Shown one piece after another: positions 8,137 through 19,451 of a DNA stretch of 41,729 nt. A model generated the notes under the pieces. It was not told the DNA's origin, did no database searches, and saw only the letters and a program-made list of their open reading frames with translations. The DNA is taken from the NCBI GenBank assembly GCA_013153865.1, contig JAADDR010000123.1:1-41729 (forward strand). Direction: 5' to 3'. The position numbers and the translations under genes were made by a program. Each line of letters opens with the position of its first letter. The stretch's first letter is position 1. The DNA comes from Chlorobiota bacterium (GTDB taxonomy: Bacteria; Bacteroidota; Bacteroidia; Bacteroidales; JAADGE01).

Positions 8137-8664
8137 ATGACACGTGAAGAAAAAAACAGGGTAATAGATGTGCTGACTGACAAAATCAACAAAGCATCTC
8201 ACATATACATCACGGATTCGCTCGGATTAAACGCCGGCGATACAGTAGAACTGAGAAAACAATGCTATAAAAACGAAATTGAGTTAGTCGTTGCTAAAAA
8301 TACCTTGTTAAAAAAAGCTATCGAAAAGTCCGAAAAAGACTTATCAGAATTGTTTGAAGCACTGAAAGGACAAACAGCCGTTATGTTTTCCGAAGTAGGA
8401 AACAAACCCGCAAAACTCATAAAAGACTTCAGAAAGAAAAAAAACCTCGAAAAACCCCTTTTCAAAGGAGCTTACGTCGAAGAAGGATTCTATCTCGGAG
8501 AAGAACAATTAGACGTTCTTGTCTCTATTAAGTCTAAAGAAGAACTCGTTGCGGATATTATCGGACTGTTACAATCACCTGTCCAAAACGTGCTTTCGGC
8601 ATTACAATCAGGAGGTAATACACTCACGGGTGTATTAAAAACTCTTGAAGAAAAAAATAATTAA
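8137..8664 (+). CDS. rplJ: 50S ribosomal protein L10 (uL10)
   Basis: 175 residues, family length. The N-terminal RNA-binding domain has the KNTLLKKAIEKS segment; the C-terminal helical part (KEELVADIIGLLQSPVQNVLSALQSG) is where L7/L12 dimers attach. L10 anchors the stalk on 23S rRNA. Begins 21 bases after rplA and is followed 35 bases later by rplL, the usual stalk pair. Confidence 0.97.
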   Translation: MTREEKNRVIDVLTDKINKASHIYITDSLGLNAGDTVELRKQCYKNEIELVVAKNTLLKKAIEKSEKDLSELFEALKGQTAVMFSEVGNKPAKLIKDFRKKKNLEKPLFKGAYVEEGFYLGEEQLDVLVSIKSKEELVADIIGLLQSPVQNVLSALQSGGNTLTGVLKTLEEKNN

Positions 8665-8699
8665 AAAAGTAAATTAAAACTGGTTTAAAATTTAATAAA

Positions 8700-9077
8700 A
8701 TGGCAAACATTAAAGATTTTGCAGAGCAATTAGTAAACTTAACTGTAAAAGAAGTTAAAGAATTAGCAGATATTCTTAAAGACGAATACGGCATTGAACC
8801 GGCAGCAGCTCCTGTTGCGGTAGCAGCCGCAGGCGGTGCTGCAGACGGCGGCGCAGCAGAAGAAAAAACATCTTTCGATGTAATTCTTAAATCAGCAGGT
8901 TCGGCTAAATTAAAAGTTGTTAAAAAAGTTAAAGAATTAACAAGTGCCGGATTAAAAGAAGCTAAAGAAATAGTTGACGGTGCACCTTCTGTTATAAAAG
9001 AAGGCGTTTCTAAAGAAGAAGCCGAAGCTTTAAAATCGGAATTAGAAGCCGAAGGTGCCGAAGTAGAACTGAAATAA
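8700..9077 (+). CDS. rplL: 50S ribosomal protein L7/L12 (bL12)
   Basis: 125 residues, family length. It has an N-terminal dimerisation helix pair ([20 protein letters not shown]), an Ala/Gly-rich flexible hinge ([19 protein letters not shown]) and the conserved C-terminal factor-binding domain ([20 protein letters not shown], then [13 protein letters not shown]). L7/L12 is present in several copies per ribosome, which fits the attenuator-like hairpin directly downstream that could let the cell make more L7/L12 than RNA polymerase from the same unit. Confidence 0.98.
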   Translation: MANIKDFAEQLVNLTVKEVKELADILKDEYGIEPAAAPVAVAAAGGAADGGAAEEKTSFDVILKSAGSAKLKVVKKVKELTSAGLKEAKEIVDGAPSVIKEGVSKEEAEALKSELEAEGAEVELK

Positions 9078-9098
9078 CATACTTTTTCGGTTTTTGCA

Positions 9099-9137
9099 GG
9101 TTTAGAGTTAATGAAATTTAACTCTAAACCTTTTATT
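9099..9137 (+). terminator. attenuator/terminator between rplL and rpoB
   Basis: GGTTTAGAGTTAA (9099-9111) and TTAACTCTAAACC (9118-9130) form a perfect 13-bp stem with a 6-base loop, followed by TTTTATTG. It lies 21 bases after the rplL stop and 42 before the rpoB ATG. An attenuator at this place is well known in E. coli, where part of the transcription reads through into rpoBC. Confidence 0.8.
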
Positions 9138-9172
9138 GTAATTAGTAAACAATTATTAAATCTTTATTGCTG

Positions 9173-12100
9173 ATGACATCTTCCAACCAAAGAATAAATT
9201 TCTCTTCTACAGGTCAAAGCCTTGATTATCCTGACTTCCTCGAAATTCAACTGAAATCGTTTCAAGAATTTTTTCAACTTAATTCAACTTACGAGGAAAG
9301 AAAAAAAGAAGGTCTCTATAAAGTCTTTACCGATAATTTCCCGATAACGGATACAAGAAACAATTTTGTTCTCGAATTTTTAGACTATACGCTCGACCCG
9401 CCGAGATATTCCATAGACGAATGCCTCGAAAGAGGACTTACATACAGTCTGCCGTTCAGAGCAAAACTGAAACTCTATTGCACCGACCCGGAGCACGAAG
9501 ACTTCGATACGGTTATACAAGACGTATATCTCGACCAAATACCGTATATGACACCGAAAGGAACATTCATCATAAACGGAGCGGAAAGAGCAATAGTATC
9601 ACAATTACACCGTTCACCCGGAGTATTTTTCAGCCAAAGTTTGCATGCTAACGGCTCTAAATTATACTCCGCAAGAATAATCCCTTTCAAAGGCTCTTGG
9701 ATAGAATTTGCCACAGACATCAACAACGTAATGCATGCATACATCGACAGAAAGAAAAAACTGCCGGTTACAACCTTATTAAGAGCAATAGGATATGAAA
9801 GCGATAAAGAAATTCTTGAAATTTTTGACCTCGCCGACGAAATAAAAGTTACAAAAGCCGCTTTAAAAGAATCTGTAGGCAAAAAATTAGCGGCAAGAGT
9901 ACTTAAATCTTGGGTAGAAGACTTTGTCGACGAAGACACGGGAGAAGTCGTCTCAATCGAACGAAACGAAGTTATTATCGACAGAGAAACAGTGCTGGAA
10001 GAAGAACATATCGATCAAATAATCGACTCCGGAGCAAAAACAATTCTTCTGCACAAAGAAACCTCAAGCCCTATAGATTACGCATTAATATACAGCACTC
10101 TGCAAAAAGACCCGTGTAACTCCGAAAAAGAAGCCGTACTCTACATATACAGACAACTTAGAAGCGCAGAACCCCCCGATGAATCCACGGCAAGAGAAGT
10201 AATCGAAAACTTATTCTTTTCCGACAAACGATACGACTTAGGTGATGTCGGAAGATATAAAATGAATAAAAAACTCGGTCTTAATATACCCCAAGAAACA
10301 AGAATATTAACCAAAGAAGATATCACGGCAATTATCAAATACCTCATTGAATTAATTAATTCTAAAATTGATGTTGACGATATAGACCACTTAAGTAACC
10401 GTAGAGTAAGAACCGTAGGCGAACAACTCGCAAACCAATTCGGAGTAGGTCTTGCAAGAATGGCAAGAACCATCAGAGAAAGAATGAATGTGAGAGACAA
10501 CGAAGTATTTACACCGATAGATTTAATAAACGCAAAAACACTGTCTTCGGTTATTAACTCCTTCTTCGGAACAAACCAACTTTCGCAATTCCTCGACCAA
10601 ACAAACCCTCTGGCCGAAATGACACACAAAAGAAGAATGTCGGCACTCGGTCCCGGAGGTCTCTCCAGAGAAAGAGCAGGATTCGAAGTTCGCGACGTTC
10701 ACTATACTCATTACGGAAGACTTTGCCCCATTGAAACTCCCGAAGGTCCTAATATCGGATTAATATCCTCTTTATGCGTATATGCAAAAATTAACGACCT
10801 CGGATTTATTGAAACTCCATACCGGAAAGTAAAAACCGGAAAAGTCGATATTACCGAAAACGGAGTCGTATATCTAAGTGCCGAAGAAGAAGACAATAAA
10901 ATAATCGGACAAGCAAATTCCAACTTCGACGAAAACGGCGAACTCTTAACCGATAAAGTAAAAGCAAGATCACAAGGTGATTTCCCGTATATCGAAAAAG
11001 AAAAACTCGATTATATGGACGTTGCACCTAACCAAATAGCATCAATAGCAGCATCACTCATTCCTTTCCTCGAACACAACGACGCAAACAGAGCATTGAT
11101 GGGATCAAACATGATGCGTCAGGCAGTTCCGCTTATAACATGCGAAGCTCCTATAGTCGGAACAGGAATAGAACCTATCGTTGTCAGAGACGGACGAAAC
11201 CAAATATTTGCAGAAGGCGACGGAGTAGTAGAATATGTTGATGCCGACGAAATAGTCGTAAGATATTCAAGAAGCGAAGAAGAAAAATTCGTCAGTTTCG
11301 AAGAAGATACCGTAAGATATAAATTACCAAAATTCAGAAAAACAAACCAAAACACAACGGTAAATCTTATACCGGTAGTCCGAAAAGGCGATAAAGTAAC
11401 CAAAGGACAAATTTTAACCGACGGATACTCAACCGAAAACGCCGAACTCGCACTCGGTAAAAACCTGAAAGTCGCTTTCATGCCTTGGAAAGGATATAAC
11501 TTCGAAGATGCTATAGTAATATCGGAAAGAGTTGTAAGAGAAGACATATTTACATCTATACACGTAGAAGAACACGTATTGCAAGTGCGTGATACAAAAC
11601 GAGGTATGGAAGAACTTACCCCGGACATTCCAAACGTGAGCGAAGAAGCCACTAGACAATTAGACGAAAACGGAATGATAAGAATAGGCGCACACGTAAA
11701 ACCGGGCGATATTCTTATAGGTAAAATTACACCCAAAGGAGAGTCTGACCCCTCTCCCGAAGAAAAACTTTTACGAGCAATATTCGGAGATAAAGCCGGC
11801 GACGTTAAAGATGCATCGCTTAAAGCATCTCCGTCTCTAAAAGGAGTTGTTATAGACAAAAAACTTTTCTCGCGCTCAATGAAAAGTAAAAAAGTTAAAA
11901 ATGCAGAAAAACCTTTGCTCGAAAAAATAGACTTCGAACAAGAACGAGAACTTTCGCAATTAAACGAAAAATTAGTCGATAAACTCTTTGTACTCGTAAA
12001 CGGAAAAACATCACAAGGCGTTTACGACTTTTTAAATGCCGAAATCATTCCTAAAGGAAAAAAATTTGCCCTTAAAAAATTAAAAGAAATAGATTATCTG

Positions 12101-12979
12101 TCGATTAATCCCGTTGATTGGACTACCGACGAAAAAACAAACAAACTTATAGAACGCCTGCTTCATAACTATATAATAAAATACAAAACAATACAAGGCA
12201 AATATAAACGTAAAAAATACAGTATTACCGTAGGAGACGAATTACCTATAGGAATATTGCAACTGGCAAAAGTTTATATAGCCAAAAAACGTAAAATAAA
12301 AGTAGGAGATAAAATGGCGGGACGTCACGGAAATAAAGGTATTGTGGCTCGTATAGTAAGAGACGAAGATATGCCTTTCCTCGAAGACGGAACCCCCGTT
12401 GATATAGTTCTTAACCCCTTAGGCGTACCGTCGCGTATGAACCTCGGACAAATATACGAAACCGTTCTCGGATGGGCGGGAATGAAACTCGGAGTTAAAT
12501 TCTTTACACCGATTTTCGACGGCGCTTCAATTGACGATATTAACGAACAAACAGATAAAGCAGGTTTGCCGAGATACGGAAAAACATATCTGTATGACGG
12601 AGGAACAGGGCAAAAATTCCATCAACCTGCTACGGTGGGAGTTATATACATGCTCAAATTAGGTCACATGGTTGACGATAAAATGCATGCACGTTCAATA
12701 GGACCTTACTCTCTGATAACACAACAACCGCTCGGAGGTAAAGCCCAATTCGGAGGTCAGCGTTTCGGAGAAATGGAAGTATGGGCTCTCGAAGCATACG
12801 GAGCATCTAATATACTTCAAGAAATGCTTACCATAAAATCCGACGATGTAGTAGGAAGAGCAAAAGCATACGAAGCGATTGTAAAAGGAAAAACTCTGCC
12901 CAAACCGGGAGTACCCGAATCGTTTAAAGTTATTTTGCACGAACTCAGAGGTTTATGTTTACGCATTGGTTTAGAATAA
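9173..12979 (+). CDS. rpoB: DNA-directed RNA polymerase subunit beta
   Basis: 1268 residues, typical for Bacteroidota. The ATG at 9173 is preferred over the TTG two codons earlier because [20 protein letters not shown] matches the family N-terminus. Visible landmarks: the rifampicin region ([18 protein letters not shown] and the following [20 protein letters not shown]), the [10 protein letters not shown] segment, the catalytic-core [10 protein letters not shown] and the C-terminal [18 protein letters not shown]. With beta' it forms the active-site cleft. The canonical Asp and His of the rifampicin pocket ([16 protein letters not shown]) are present, so no obvious resistance substitution is seen there. 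It follows the rplL hairpin and precedes rpoC by 59 bases. Confidence 0.99.
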   Translation: MTSSNQRINFSSTGQSLDYPDFLEIQLKSFQEFFQLNSTYEERKKEGLYKVFTDNFPITDTRNNFVLEFLDYTLDPPRYSIDECLERGLTYSLPFRAKLKLYCTDPEHEDFDTVIQDVYLDQIPYMTPKGTFIINGAERAIVSQLHRSPGVFFSQSLHANGSKLYSARIIPFKGSWIEFATDINNVMHAYIDRKKKLPVTTLLRAIGYESDKEILEIFDLADEIKVTKAALKESVGKKLAARVLKSWVEDFVDEDTGEVVSIERNEVIIDRETVLEEEHIDQIIDSGAKTILLHKETSSPIDYALIYSTLQKDPCNSEKEAVLYIYRQLRSAEPPDESTAREVIENLFFSDKRYDLGDVGRYKMNKKLGLNIPQETRILTKEDITAIIKYLIELINSKIDVDDIDHLSNRRVRTVGEQLANQFGVGLARMARTIRERMNVRDNEVFTPIDLINAKTLSSVINSFFGTNQLSQFLDQTNPLAEMTHKRRMSALGPGGLSRERAGFEVRDVHYTHYGRLCPIETPEGPNIGLISSLCVYAKINDLGFIETPYRKVKTGKVDITENGVVYLSAEEEDNKIIGQANSNFDENGELLTDKVKARSQGDFPYIEKEKLDYMDVAPNQIASIAASLIPFLEHNDANRALMGSNMMRQAVPLITCEAPIVGTGIEPIVVRDGRNQIFAEGDGVVEYVDADEIVVRYSRSEEEKFVSFEEDTVRYKLPKFRKTNQNTTVNLIPVVRKGDKVTKGQILTDGYSTENAELALGKNLKVAFMPWKGYNFEDAIVISERVVREDIFTSIHVEEHVLQVRDTKRGMEELTPDIPNVSEEATRQLDENGMIRIGAHVKPGDILIGKITPKGESDPSPEEKLLRAIFGDKAGDVKDASLKASPSLKGVVIDKKLFSRSMKSKKVKNAEKPLLEKIDFEQERELSQLNEKLVDKLFVLVNGKTSQGVYDFLNAEIIPKGKKFALKKLKEIDYLSINPVDWTTDEKTNKLIERLLHNYIIKYKTIQGKYKRKKYSITVGDELPIGILQLAKVYIAKKRKIKVGDKMAGRHGNKGIVARIVRDEDMPFLEDGTPVDIVLNPLGVPSRMNLGQIYETVLGWAGMKLGVKFFTPIFDGASIDDINEQTDKAGLPRYGKTYLYDGGTGQKFHQPATVGVIYMLKLGHMVDDKMHARSIGPYSLITQQPLGGKAQFGGQRFGEMEVWALEAYGASNILQEMLTIKSDDVVGRAKAYEAIVKGKTLPKPGVPESFKVILHELRGLCLRIGLE

Positions 12980-13038
12980 ACACTTGCGAATTATAAATTA
13001 CAATTAAATTATAATTACATTCTATTTAAAATAAAAAT

Positions 13039-16000
13039 ATGGCTTTCAGACAAAAAAACAATACTGAAAATGATTTTTCAAAAGTTGTCATTAGTTTAGC
13101 TTCTCCCGAAGAAATTCTCGAACATTCATTCGGCGAAGTCCTAAAACCTGAAACAATTAATTACAGAACATATAAACCCGAGCGGGACGGGCTGTTTTGC
13201 GAGAGAATATTCGGTCCCGTTAAAGATTATGAATGTCATTGCGGAAAATATAAAAGAATACGTTACAAAGGAATTGTATGCGACAGATGCGGTGTCGAAG
13301 TAACCGAAAAAAAAGTAAGAAGAGAAAGAACCGGACACATATCTTTAGTCGTACCCGTGGTACATTTGTGGTATTTCAGATCATTACCCAATAAATTGGG
13401 ATACCTGCTCGGTATTCCGACTAAAAAACTTAACTCAATTATTTATTACGAAAAATATGTCGTTATACAACCCGGAGTAAAACAGGAAGACGGTATAAAC
13501 CATATGGATTTTCTTTCGGAAGAAGAATACATCGAAATAATTGACTCTTTACCGAAAGACAATCACCTGCTGCCTGACGAAGACCCGAATAAATTTATAG
13601 CCAAAATGGGTGCCGAAGCAATCGAAGACTTGCTGAAAAGAATCGATTTGGAAAAATTGGCAACCGAACTGAGAATAGCTGCAAACACCGAAACTTCTCA
13701 ACAACGTAAAAACCAAGCGCTTAAAAGACTTAATGTCGTAAATGCACTTAACGCATCAAAACACATTAACAAACCGGAGTGGATGATTGTTAAAGTTCTG
13801 CCGGTTATACCGCCCGAATTAAGACCTTTAGTTCCGCTTGACGGAGGACGATTTGCAACATCCGATCTAAACGATTTATATCGAAGAGTTATAATAAGAA
13901 ATAATCGTCTTAAAAGACTTATAGAAATTAAAGCTCCGGAAGTTATCCTGAGAAACGAAAAAAGGATGCTTCAAGAAGCGGTAGATTCTTTATTCGATAA
14001 TTCGCGTAAATCAAGCGCAGTAACAACCGAAGCAAACAGACCTTTAAAATCATTAAGCGACAGCTTAAAAGGAAAACAAGGTCGTTTCAGACAAAATCTT
14101 CTCGGTAAAAGAGTTGATTACTCGGCACGTTCGGTTATTGTTGTCGGTCCGGAATTAAAACTTCACGAATGCGGTATCCCGAAAGAAATGGCGGCAGAAC
14201 TCTATAAGCCGTTTATTATCAGAAAACTTATAGAAAGAGGAATCGTAAAAACCGTTAAATCGGCCAAAAAAATTGTTGACAGAAGAGATGCCGTTGTTTG
14301 GGATATTCTCGAAAACATCTTAAAAGGACATCCCGTATTACTCAACCGTGCACCTACTTTGCACAAACTCGGTATTCAGGCATTCCAACCCAAACTGATA
14401 GAAGGAAAAGCAATTCAACTGCATCCTTTGGTATGTACCGGATTTAACGCCGACTTCGACGGAGACCAAATGGCGGTGCATTTACCGCTCGGAAACGATG
14501 CCATACTCGAAGCTCAAGTTTTGATGCTCGCATCGCACAACATACTTAACCCCGCAAACGGAGCACCGATTACAGTACCTTCGCAAGACATGGTACTCGG
14601 ATTATATTACCTTACTAAAGCAAAAAAATCAACCGAAAAAAATAAGGTTAAAGGAGCGGGACTCACTTTTTACTCTCCGGAAGAAGTTAAAATAGCTTTA
14701 AACGAAGGTAAAGTGGATATGCACGCCGAAGTTAAAGTTCTTATTAACGACGAAATAATCGATACAACGGTAGGACGTGTAATATTCAATCAATATGTTC
14801 CGGAAGAAGTAGGATACATTAACGAATTGCTTACAAAAAAATCTTTAAGAAACATTATAGGAAAAATTATAAAAGTTTGCGGAACCTCAAAAACCGCAAA
14901 ATTCCTTGATGCCATTAAAGACTTAGGATATAAAACGGCTTTCGAAGGCGGCTTGTCATTTAATTTGGACGACGTTATAATCCCCGAAATTAAACAAGAA
15001 CTGGTGGAAGAAGGATACCGTCAGGTAGAAGAAGTTATGAATAACTTTAATATGGGATTTATTGCCAACAACGAAAGATATAACCAGATTATCGACATCT
15101 GGACTCATACCAACGCACGCCTTACCGAACAGGTAATGAAAGTTATCAGCCAAGATAAAGACGGATTTAACTCTGTATTTATGATGCTAGACTCCGGAGC
15201 AAGGGGTTCGAGAGAACAAATTCGTCAGCTCTCGGGAATGAGAGGTTTGATGGCTAAACCGCAAAAATCCGGAGCAACTACCGGGCAAATTATCGAAAAC
15301 CCGATTTTATCAAACTTTAAAGAAGGACTTTCGGTGTTGGAATACTTCGTATCAACCCACGGTGCTCGTAAAGGTTTGGCAGATACGGCGTTAAAAACCG
15401 CCGATGCCGGATATTTAACTCGTCGTCTGGTCGATGTTGCTCAAGATGTGGTGATAACCGAAGAAGATTGCGGAACATTAAGAGGTTTGGAAGCTACAAC
15501 AATAATGAATAAAGATGATGTGGTAGAATCGCTTTACGACCGTATTCTCGGACGTACCGCAGTCCATAACATTTATCATCCCAACGATAATCATTTGATT
15601 GTCGCCGCAGGAGAAGAAATTACCGAAGAAATAGCCGAAGAAATTGAGAACTCTCCCATAGAACGTGTAGAAATACGTTCGGTATTAACATGCGAAACAC
15701 GTCACGGAGTTTGTGCAAAATGCTACGGAAGAAACTTATCAACCGGCAGAATGGTTGAAAAAGGAGAAGCCATAGGCGTTATAGCGGCACAATCAATCGG
15801 AGAACCGGGTACACAGCTTACTCTTAGAACATTCCACGTAGGAGGGGTTGCAGGAGGTGCCGTATCCGAAAACAGTATATCGGCTAAATATGACGGTGTA
15901 TGCGAATTTGAAGAATTAAGAACGGTTGAAGCGGAGAAAAACGGCGAGAAATTTAATATTGTAGTAAGCCGTATGACCGAAATGAAAGTATTCGACAAAA

Positions 16001-17283
16001 ATACGGGCATTCAACTTACAAGCTACTCAATACCTTACGGCTCTAAATTATACGTAAAACCGGGCGAAATTAAAAAAGGCACTTTAATTTGCGAATGGGA
16101 TCCTTTTAACGCTTTAATTATTTCCGAATTTTCAGGTAAAGTTGAATTAAGAAATCTTAAAGAAGGAGTTACTTATAAAATAGAGAAAGACGAACAAACA
16201 AACTTTATAGAAAAAGTTATTATCGAAACTAAAGATAAACGAAAAAATCCGGAAATTACGATACTCGATAAAGACGGAAAAGATTTAATAACTTACAACC
16301 TGCCTGCAGGCGCACACTTATCGGTAGAAGACGGCGACGAGATAAAACAAGGAGATACAATTGCAAAAATACCGAGAACGGCAGGTAAAGCCGGCGATAT
16401 TACCGGAGGTTTGCCGAGAGTAACAGAGCTTGTAGAAGCTCGAAACCCGTCTAACCCGGCAACTGTTGCCGAAATTGACGGTATAATATCTTTCGACAAA
16501 GTTAAAAGAGGTAAAAAAGCCGTTATTATTACGTCTAAAACAGGCGAAACCAAGAAATATTACATCTCTCTGTCTAAGCAAATTTTAGTTCAACCCGGCG
16601 ATTTTGTTAAAGCGGGAACACCTCTGTCAGACGGAGCAATTACTCCGGACGATATTTTGGACATAAAAGGTGCAACCAAAGTTCAGGAACACATCGTTAA
16701 CGAAGTACAGGAAGTATATCGTTTGCAAGGCGTGAAAATTAACGATAAGCACTTTGAAGTTATCGTAAGACAGATGATGAAAAAAGTTGAGATTGAAGAT
16801 ACCGGCGATACAATTTTCCGTGAAAAAGAAATTGTCGATAAATGGGATTTTATTGACGAAAACGATAAAATTTACGGAATGAAAGTTATAGAAGATGCCG
16901 GAGATTCTCAAAATTATAAAGTAGGGGAGATTATTTCTAACCGTCAGTTAAGGAACGAAAATTCCATGCTGAAACGAAAAGATTTAAAACAAATGGTGGC
17001 AAGAGATGCCGTTCAGGCAACATCAAGACCCGTGTTGCAGGGTATTACAAAAGCATCTCTCGGAACCAAAAGTTTTCTTTCTTCGGCTTCGTTCCAAGAA
17101 ACGACCAAAGTACTCAATATGGCTGCAATTTCCGGAAAAGTCGATTATTTACGCGGCTTAAAAGAAAATGTTATCGTAGGGCATAAAATACCTGCAGGTA
17201 CCGGAATGCGGGAATACGAAAATATTATCGTAGGTTCGAAAGAGGAAATGGATAAACTGATTGAAGATAAAAAATCGGAATAA
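13039..17283 (+). CDS. rpoC: DNA-directed RNA polymerase subunit beta'
   Basis: 1414 residues, typical for the phylum. It has the N-terminal zinc ribbon ([20 protein letters not shown]), the lid/rudder region, and the catalytic [12 protein letters not shown] with Asp472, Asp474 and Asp476 holding the active-site magnesium. Further on lie the trigger-loop neighbourhood ([10 protein letters not shown]) and a second zinc site with Cys residues around [16 protein letters not shown]. The C-terminus carries [20 protein letters not shown] and the omega-contact segment [15 protein letters not shown]. The upstream gap to rpoB contains only an A/T-rich leader. A GAAA-capped hairpin follows the stop codon. 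Confidence 0.99.
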   Translation: MAFRQKNNTENDFSKVVISLASPEEILEHSFGEVLKPETINYRTYKPERDGLFCERIFGPVKDYECHCGKYKRIRYKGIVCDRCGVEVTEKKVRRERTGHISLVVPVVHLWYFRSLPNKLGYLLGIPTKKLNSIIYYEKYVVIQPGVKQEDGINHMDFLSEEEYIEIIDSLPKDNHLLPDEDPNKFIAKMGAEAIEDLLKRIDLEKLATELRIAANTETSQQRKNQALKRLNVVNALNASKHINKPEWMIVKVLPVIPPELRPLVPLDGGRFATSDLNDLYRRVIIRNNRLKRLIEIKAPEVILRNEKRMLQEAVDSLFDNSRKSSAVTTEANRPLKSLSDSLKGKQGRFRQNLLGKRVDYSARSVIVVGPELKLHECGIPKEMAAELYKPFIIRKLIERGIVKTVKSAKKIVDRRDAVVWDILENILKGHPVLLNRAPTLHKLGIQAFQPKLIEGKAIQLHPLVCTGFNADFDGDQMAVHLPLGNDAILEAQVLMLASHNILNPANGAPITVPSQDMVLGLYYLTKAKKSTEKNKVKGAGLTFYSPEEVKIALNEGKVDMHAEVKVLINDEIIDTTVGRVIFNQYVPEEVGYINELLTKKSLRNIIGKIIKVCGTSKTAKFLDAIKDLGYKTAFEGGLSFNLDDVIIPEIKQELVEEGYRQVEEVMNNFNMGFIANNERYNQIIDIWTHTNARLTEQVMKVISQDKDGFNSVFMMLDSGARGSREQIRQLSGMRGLMAKPQKSGATTGQIIENPILSNFKEGLSVLEYFVSTHGARKGLADTALKTADAGYLTRRLVDVAQDVVITEEDCGTLRGLEATTIMNKDDVVESLYDRILGRTAVHNIYHPNDNHLIVAAGEEITEEIAEEIENSPIERVEIRSVLTCETRHGVCAKCYGRNLSTGRMVEKGEAIGVIAAQSIGEPGTQLTLRTFHVGGVAGGAVSENSISAKYDGVCEFEELRTVEAEKNGEKFNIVVSRMTEMKVFDKNTGIQLTSYSIPYGSKLYVKPGEIKKGTLICEWDPFNALIISEFSGKVELRNLKEGVTYKIEKDEQTNFIEKVIIETKDKRKNPEITILDKDGKDLITYNLPAGAHLSVEDGDEIKQGDTIAKIPRTAGKAGDITGGLPRVTELVEARNPSNPATVAEIDGIISFDKVKRGKKAVIITSKTGETKKYYISLSKQILVQPGDFVKAGTPLSDGAITPDDILDIKGATKVQEHIVNEVQEVYRLQGVKINDKHFEVIVRQMMKKVEIEDTGDTIFREKEIVDKWDFIDENDKIYGMKVIEDAGDSQNYKVGEIISNRQLRNENSMLKRKDLKQMVARDAVQATSRPVLQGITKASLGTKSFLSSASFQETTKVLNMAAISGKVDYLRGLKENVIVGHKIPAGTGMREYENIIVGSKEEMDKLIEDKKSE

Positions 17284-17317
17284 TATCCGTATTTTCTAAA
17301 AAATAATAATAAACGGG

Positions 17318-17351
17318 AAAGGTCGGGTCGAAAGATTTGACCTTTTCTTTG
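17318..17351 (+). terminator. GAAA-capped hairpin between rpoC and DUF3467 gene
   Basis: AAAGGTCGGGTC (17318-17329) pairs with GATTTGACCTTT (17334-17345) around a GAAA tetraloop: 12 bp including three consecutive G-T pairs, then TCTTTG. It can end the rpoBC transcript or act as a leader structure for the next gene, whose ATG is 21 bases beyond the stem. Confidence 0.6.
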
Positions 17352-17366
17352 ATAAACATTAGAATT

Positions 17367-17684
17367 ATGGAAGATAAAAAAAAGGACAAACAAGGAGGTT
17401 TAAATATCGAATTATCGGAAGAAGTTGCACAGGGGATATATGCAAATTTGGCTGTTATATCGCATTCGGGCTCTGAGTTTATAATTGATTTTGTAAGAAT
17501 GTTGCCCGGAGTTCCGAAAGCACCGGTAAAATCAAGAATTATTTTATCGCCCGATAATGCCAAACGGCTGCTTAAAGCTTTATCTGACAATTTGCGAAAA
17601 TACGAGCAGGTTTTCGGAGAAATTAAAGAAAATAAAGGACCGCAAATACCAATGAATTTCGGAGGTCCTGCGGCTAAGGCATAA
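17367..17684 (+). CDS. DUF3467 family protein
   Basis: A 105-residue protein of unknown function, recognised by LNIELSEEVAQGIYANLAVI, then HSGSEFIIDFVRMLPGVPKA and VKSRIILSPDNAKRLLKALSDNL. The start is taken at ATG 17367; a TTG at 17337 would lie inside the hairpin stem. DUF3467 genes commonly follow rpoC in Bacteroidota, so the position agrees with the assignment. The predicted fold is small alpha/beta with no signal peptide, so it is cytoplasmic. Its stop lies 18 bases from the convergent CapA-family stop codon. No function is proposed. Confidence 0.85.
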   Translation: MEDKKKDKQGGLNIELSEEVAQGIYANLAVISHSGSEFIIDFVRMLPGVPKAPVKSRIILSPDNAKRLLKALSDNLRKYEQVFGEIKENKGPQIPMNFGGPAAKA

Positions 17685-17702
17685 AATAAACCGTTGATTT
17701 GC

Positions 17703-18893
17703 TTAGTGTGTCGAAATCAGGTTATTAAAGTTGAGTTCGCTTACGTTAAGATTTTCTTTGTTAAGCAAAGTTCTTGAATCTCTGATATACAGCATCATCT
17801 TTTCGTAATCGGCGGAATTTTTAAAGAATGTTTTTTTGTTTTCGTAATCGGCGGCAGGCAAGATAAAATAATAATACAAACCGTTTGCCCGCGGTTTTTT
17901 GTAAACCCAAGTTAAGATGTAATTGCTTGTGTCGATGAAAGTTTTGCCGTTTTCTTTTTTCAGGACAATTTGTGCCATTACGCCGCCGTCGGTTTTTGTT
18001 TTTCGTTGGTTCGATACGAAGTTTCCGAGCGAATAAGCGACAAAATGTTCTTTTATACTGTCGTTTCCGGGTAAATACATCATTTTTTGTATTACGTGCG
18101 GGTGCGAACCGATGATAATATCCGCTCCTTTGTCAAATAAAAAAGATACCAAATCTGTTTGTGCTTTATTCGGGTGCGATTGATATTCACTGCCGAAATG
18201 CAAAACAATAATCAGCTTATCCAAACTGTCTTTTTTTGCACCGGCAATATCAGTATGCATAACAGCCGTATCAATTAAATTTACGACGGCAGGTTTCGGA
18301 ACCGGAATGCCGTTGGTGCCGTAGGTATAATTTAAAATACCGACCTTTATGTTGTTTTTTTCAAGAATAATCAAATTTGTCGTATCTCGCGCTTCCTTAT
18401 TTTTAAAAGTTCCGGTATGTAAAATTCGTAAAGTGTCCAATATGTCGATAGTGCGGTTTAATCCTTGCAAACGCCTGTCAACGCAATGATTGTTTGCCGT
18501 AACAAAAAGGTCGATGCCGGCATTTTTTCCGGCTTGTGCCAATGCATCGGGCGAGCTGAATTGCGGATAACCTTTGTAAACCGGACCTGCAAGCGTAACT
18601 TCGAGGTTTGCAATCGTAAAGTCGGGTTCGCTCATTATATTTTTTATGTAATAAAAAACCGTATCGTAGTTGTATTTTTTTGTTTTAGGATTATATGCCG
18701 AGCGAATTTGCGGACCGTGTCCCATTATGTCGCCGATAAACAACATACTTACGGTATTTTGCGTACTGTCTGTTTTTGCGGTATCGTTTATGCATATATT
18801 TACCGAATCTTTAAGAGTGTTTATACTGTCGGGTTGTGCGTTTATGCTCGCATTAAAAATAATAAGCAGACTTATGGTAATCGTTATTTTCAT
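17703..18893 (-). CDS. CapA-family (PGA_cap) metallophosphatase-like exported protein
   Basis: 396 residues. An N-terminal signal peptide (ITITISLLIIFNASINA, cut before QPDS) is followed by the CapA fold, which resembles calcineurin-type phosphoesterases: LFIGDIMGHGPQI, FTIANLEVTLAG, DLFVTANNHCVDR, LIIVLHFGSEYQ and ADIIIGSHPHVIQKM. These carry the Asp, Asn and His residues expected to bind metals. The family was named after the capsule protein CapA for poly-gamma-glutamate export, but most members lie outside capsule loci and their substrates are unknown. Here the gene is 31 bases downstream of trmO and no capB/capC is present, so a capsule role is not supported. It ends the long minus-strand gene run that starts with hydrogenase maturation genes. 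Confidence 0.85.
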   Translation of the reverse strand: MKITITISLLIIFNASINAQPDSINTLKDSVNICINDTAKTDSTQNTVSMLFIGDIMGHGPQIRSAYNPKTKKYNYDTVFYYIKNIMSEPDFTIANLEVTLAGPVYKGYPQFSSPDALAQAGKNAGIDLFVTANNHCVDRRLQGLNRTIDILDTLRILHTGTFKNKEARDTTNLIILEKNNIKVGILNYTYGTNGIPVPKPAVVNLIDTAVMHTDIAGAKKDSLDKLIIVLHFGSEYQSHPNKAQTDLVSFLFDKGADIIIGSHPHVIQKMMYLPGNDSIKEHFVAYSLGNFVSNQRKTKTDGGVMAQIVLKKENGKTFIDTSNYILTWVYKKPRANGLYYYFILPAADYENKKTFFKNSADYEKMMLYIRDSRTLLNKENLNVSELNFNNLISTH

Positions 18894-18924
18894 TTTTTAA
18901 TTTTATTCTCGGTAAAGATAATTT

Positions 18925-19434
18925 TTATTTGTTTTTCTTTTTTCCTTCAATAAATTCCTCTATTTGCAAGCTGTTCATATAAATATTGTCGTGATGACCG
19001 AGGAAATTTTCGGCATTCGTGTTTTTACGGCTTACGGCGGTATCTATGCTCGGCAGGTACGGTTTTATGTCAATTACGGGAGTTCCGTCGAAAGCATCCG
19101 CATGGTTTATATACAGTTTATTTTCTATAATTCGTTCGAGTTTTACGAGCGACAGTCCCAGCGGGTTGGGTCTTCGCGGGCTGCGGGTGGCAAAAACGCC
19201 GAAAACGTGTTCGCTATCAGGCGGATTTACTTTATTGTCCCAAGAATCCGCTTTGTCGAAATGAAACAATACCCAAATATATTCGAACGACGACAGATAG
19301 TCGAGAGCATCTTTAAATTCTTCGTTTAAGACGATAACGCCTCTTGCGTTTTCGAGCAGTTTGCCTTGCCTCGGGGCTCCGCTTTTTTTGTTAAATTCGG
19401 TTTCGAATATTCCTATCGGTTTGTATGTTATCAT
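18925..19434 (-). CDS. trmO: TrmO-like tRNA (N6-threonylcarbamoyladenosine37-N6)-methyltransferase
   Basis: 169 residues of the TsaA/YaeB/VirR family. The N-terminus MITYKPIGIFETEF begins a beta-barrel fold; the key motif is FATRSPRRPNPLGLSLVKLE, which binds S-adenosylmethionine, and HADAFDGTPVIDIKPYLP gives the conserved D-G-T-P-V-D-I-K-P-Y. TrmO methylates t6A37 in a subset of threonine tRNAs, and two tRNA-Thr genes are in this window. The protein is the single-domain version, without the C-terminal domain of E. coli TrmO (~235 residues). ATG 19434 is chosen over an upstream TTG at 19458 that would overlap hypE. It lies 17 bases after the hypE stop on the same strand. Confidence 0.88.
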   Translation of the reverse strand: MITYKPIGIFETEFNKKSGAPRQGKLLENARGVIVLNEEFKDALDYLSSFEYIWVLFHFDKADSWDNKVNPPDSEHVFGVFATRSPRRPNPLGLSLVKLERIIENKLYINHADAFDGTPVIDIKPYLPSIDTAVSRKNTNAENFLGHHDNIYMNSLQIEEFIEGKKKNK

Positions 19435-19451
19435 TTTTACGGTATTATTTT

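Noticed and set aside
11119-11859. A 246-codon minus-strand frame inside rpoB
   Set aside because: Antisense shadow of a highly conserved gene; Ser/Pro-rich composition results from the rpoB codon pattern.
17703-18893. CapA-like gene as a poly-gamma-glutamate capsule locus
   Set aside because: No capB, capC or capE homologue nearby; the PGA_cap fold is widespread outside capsule loci.
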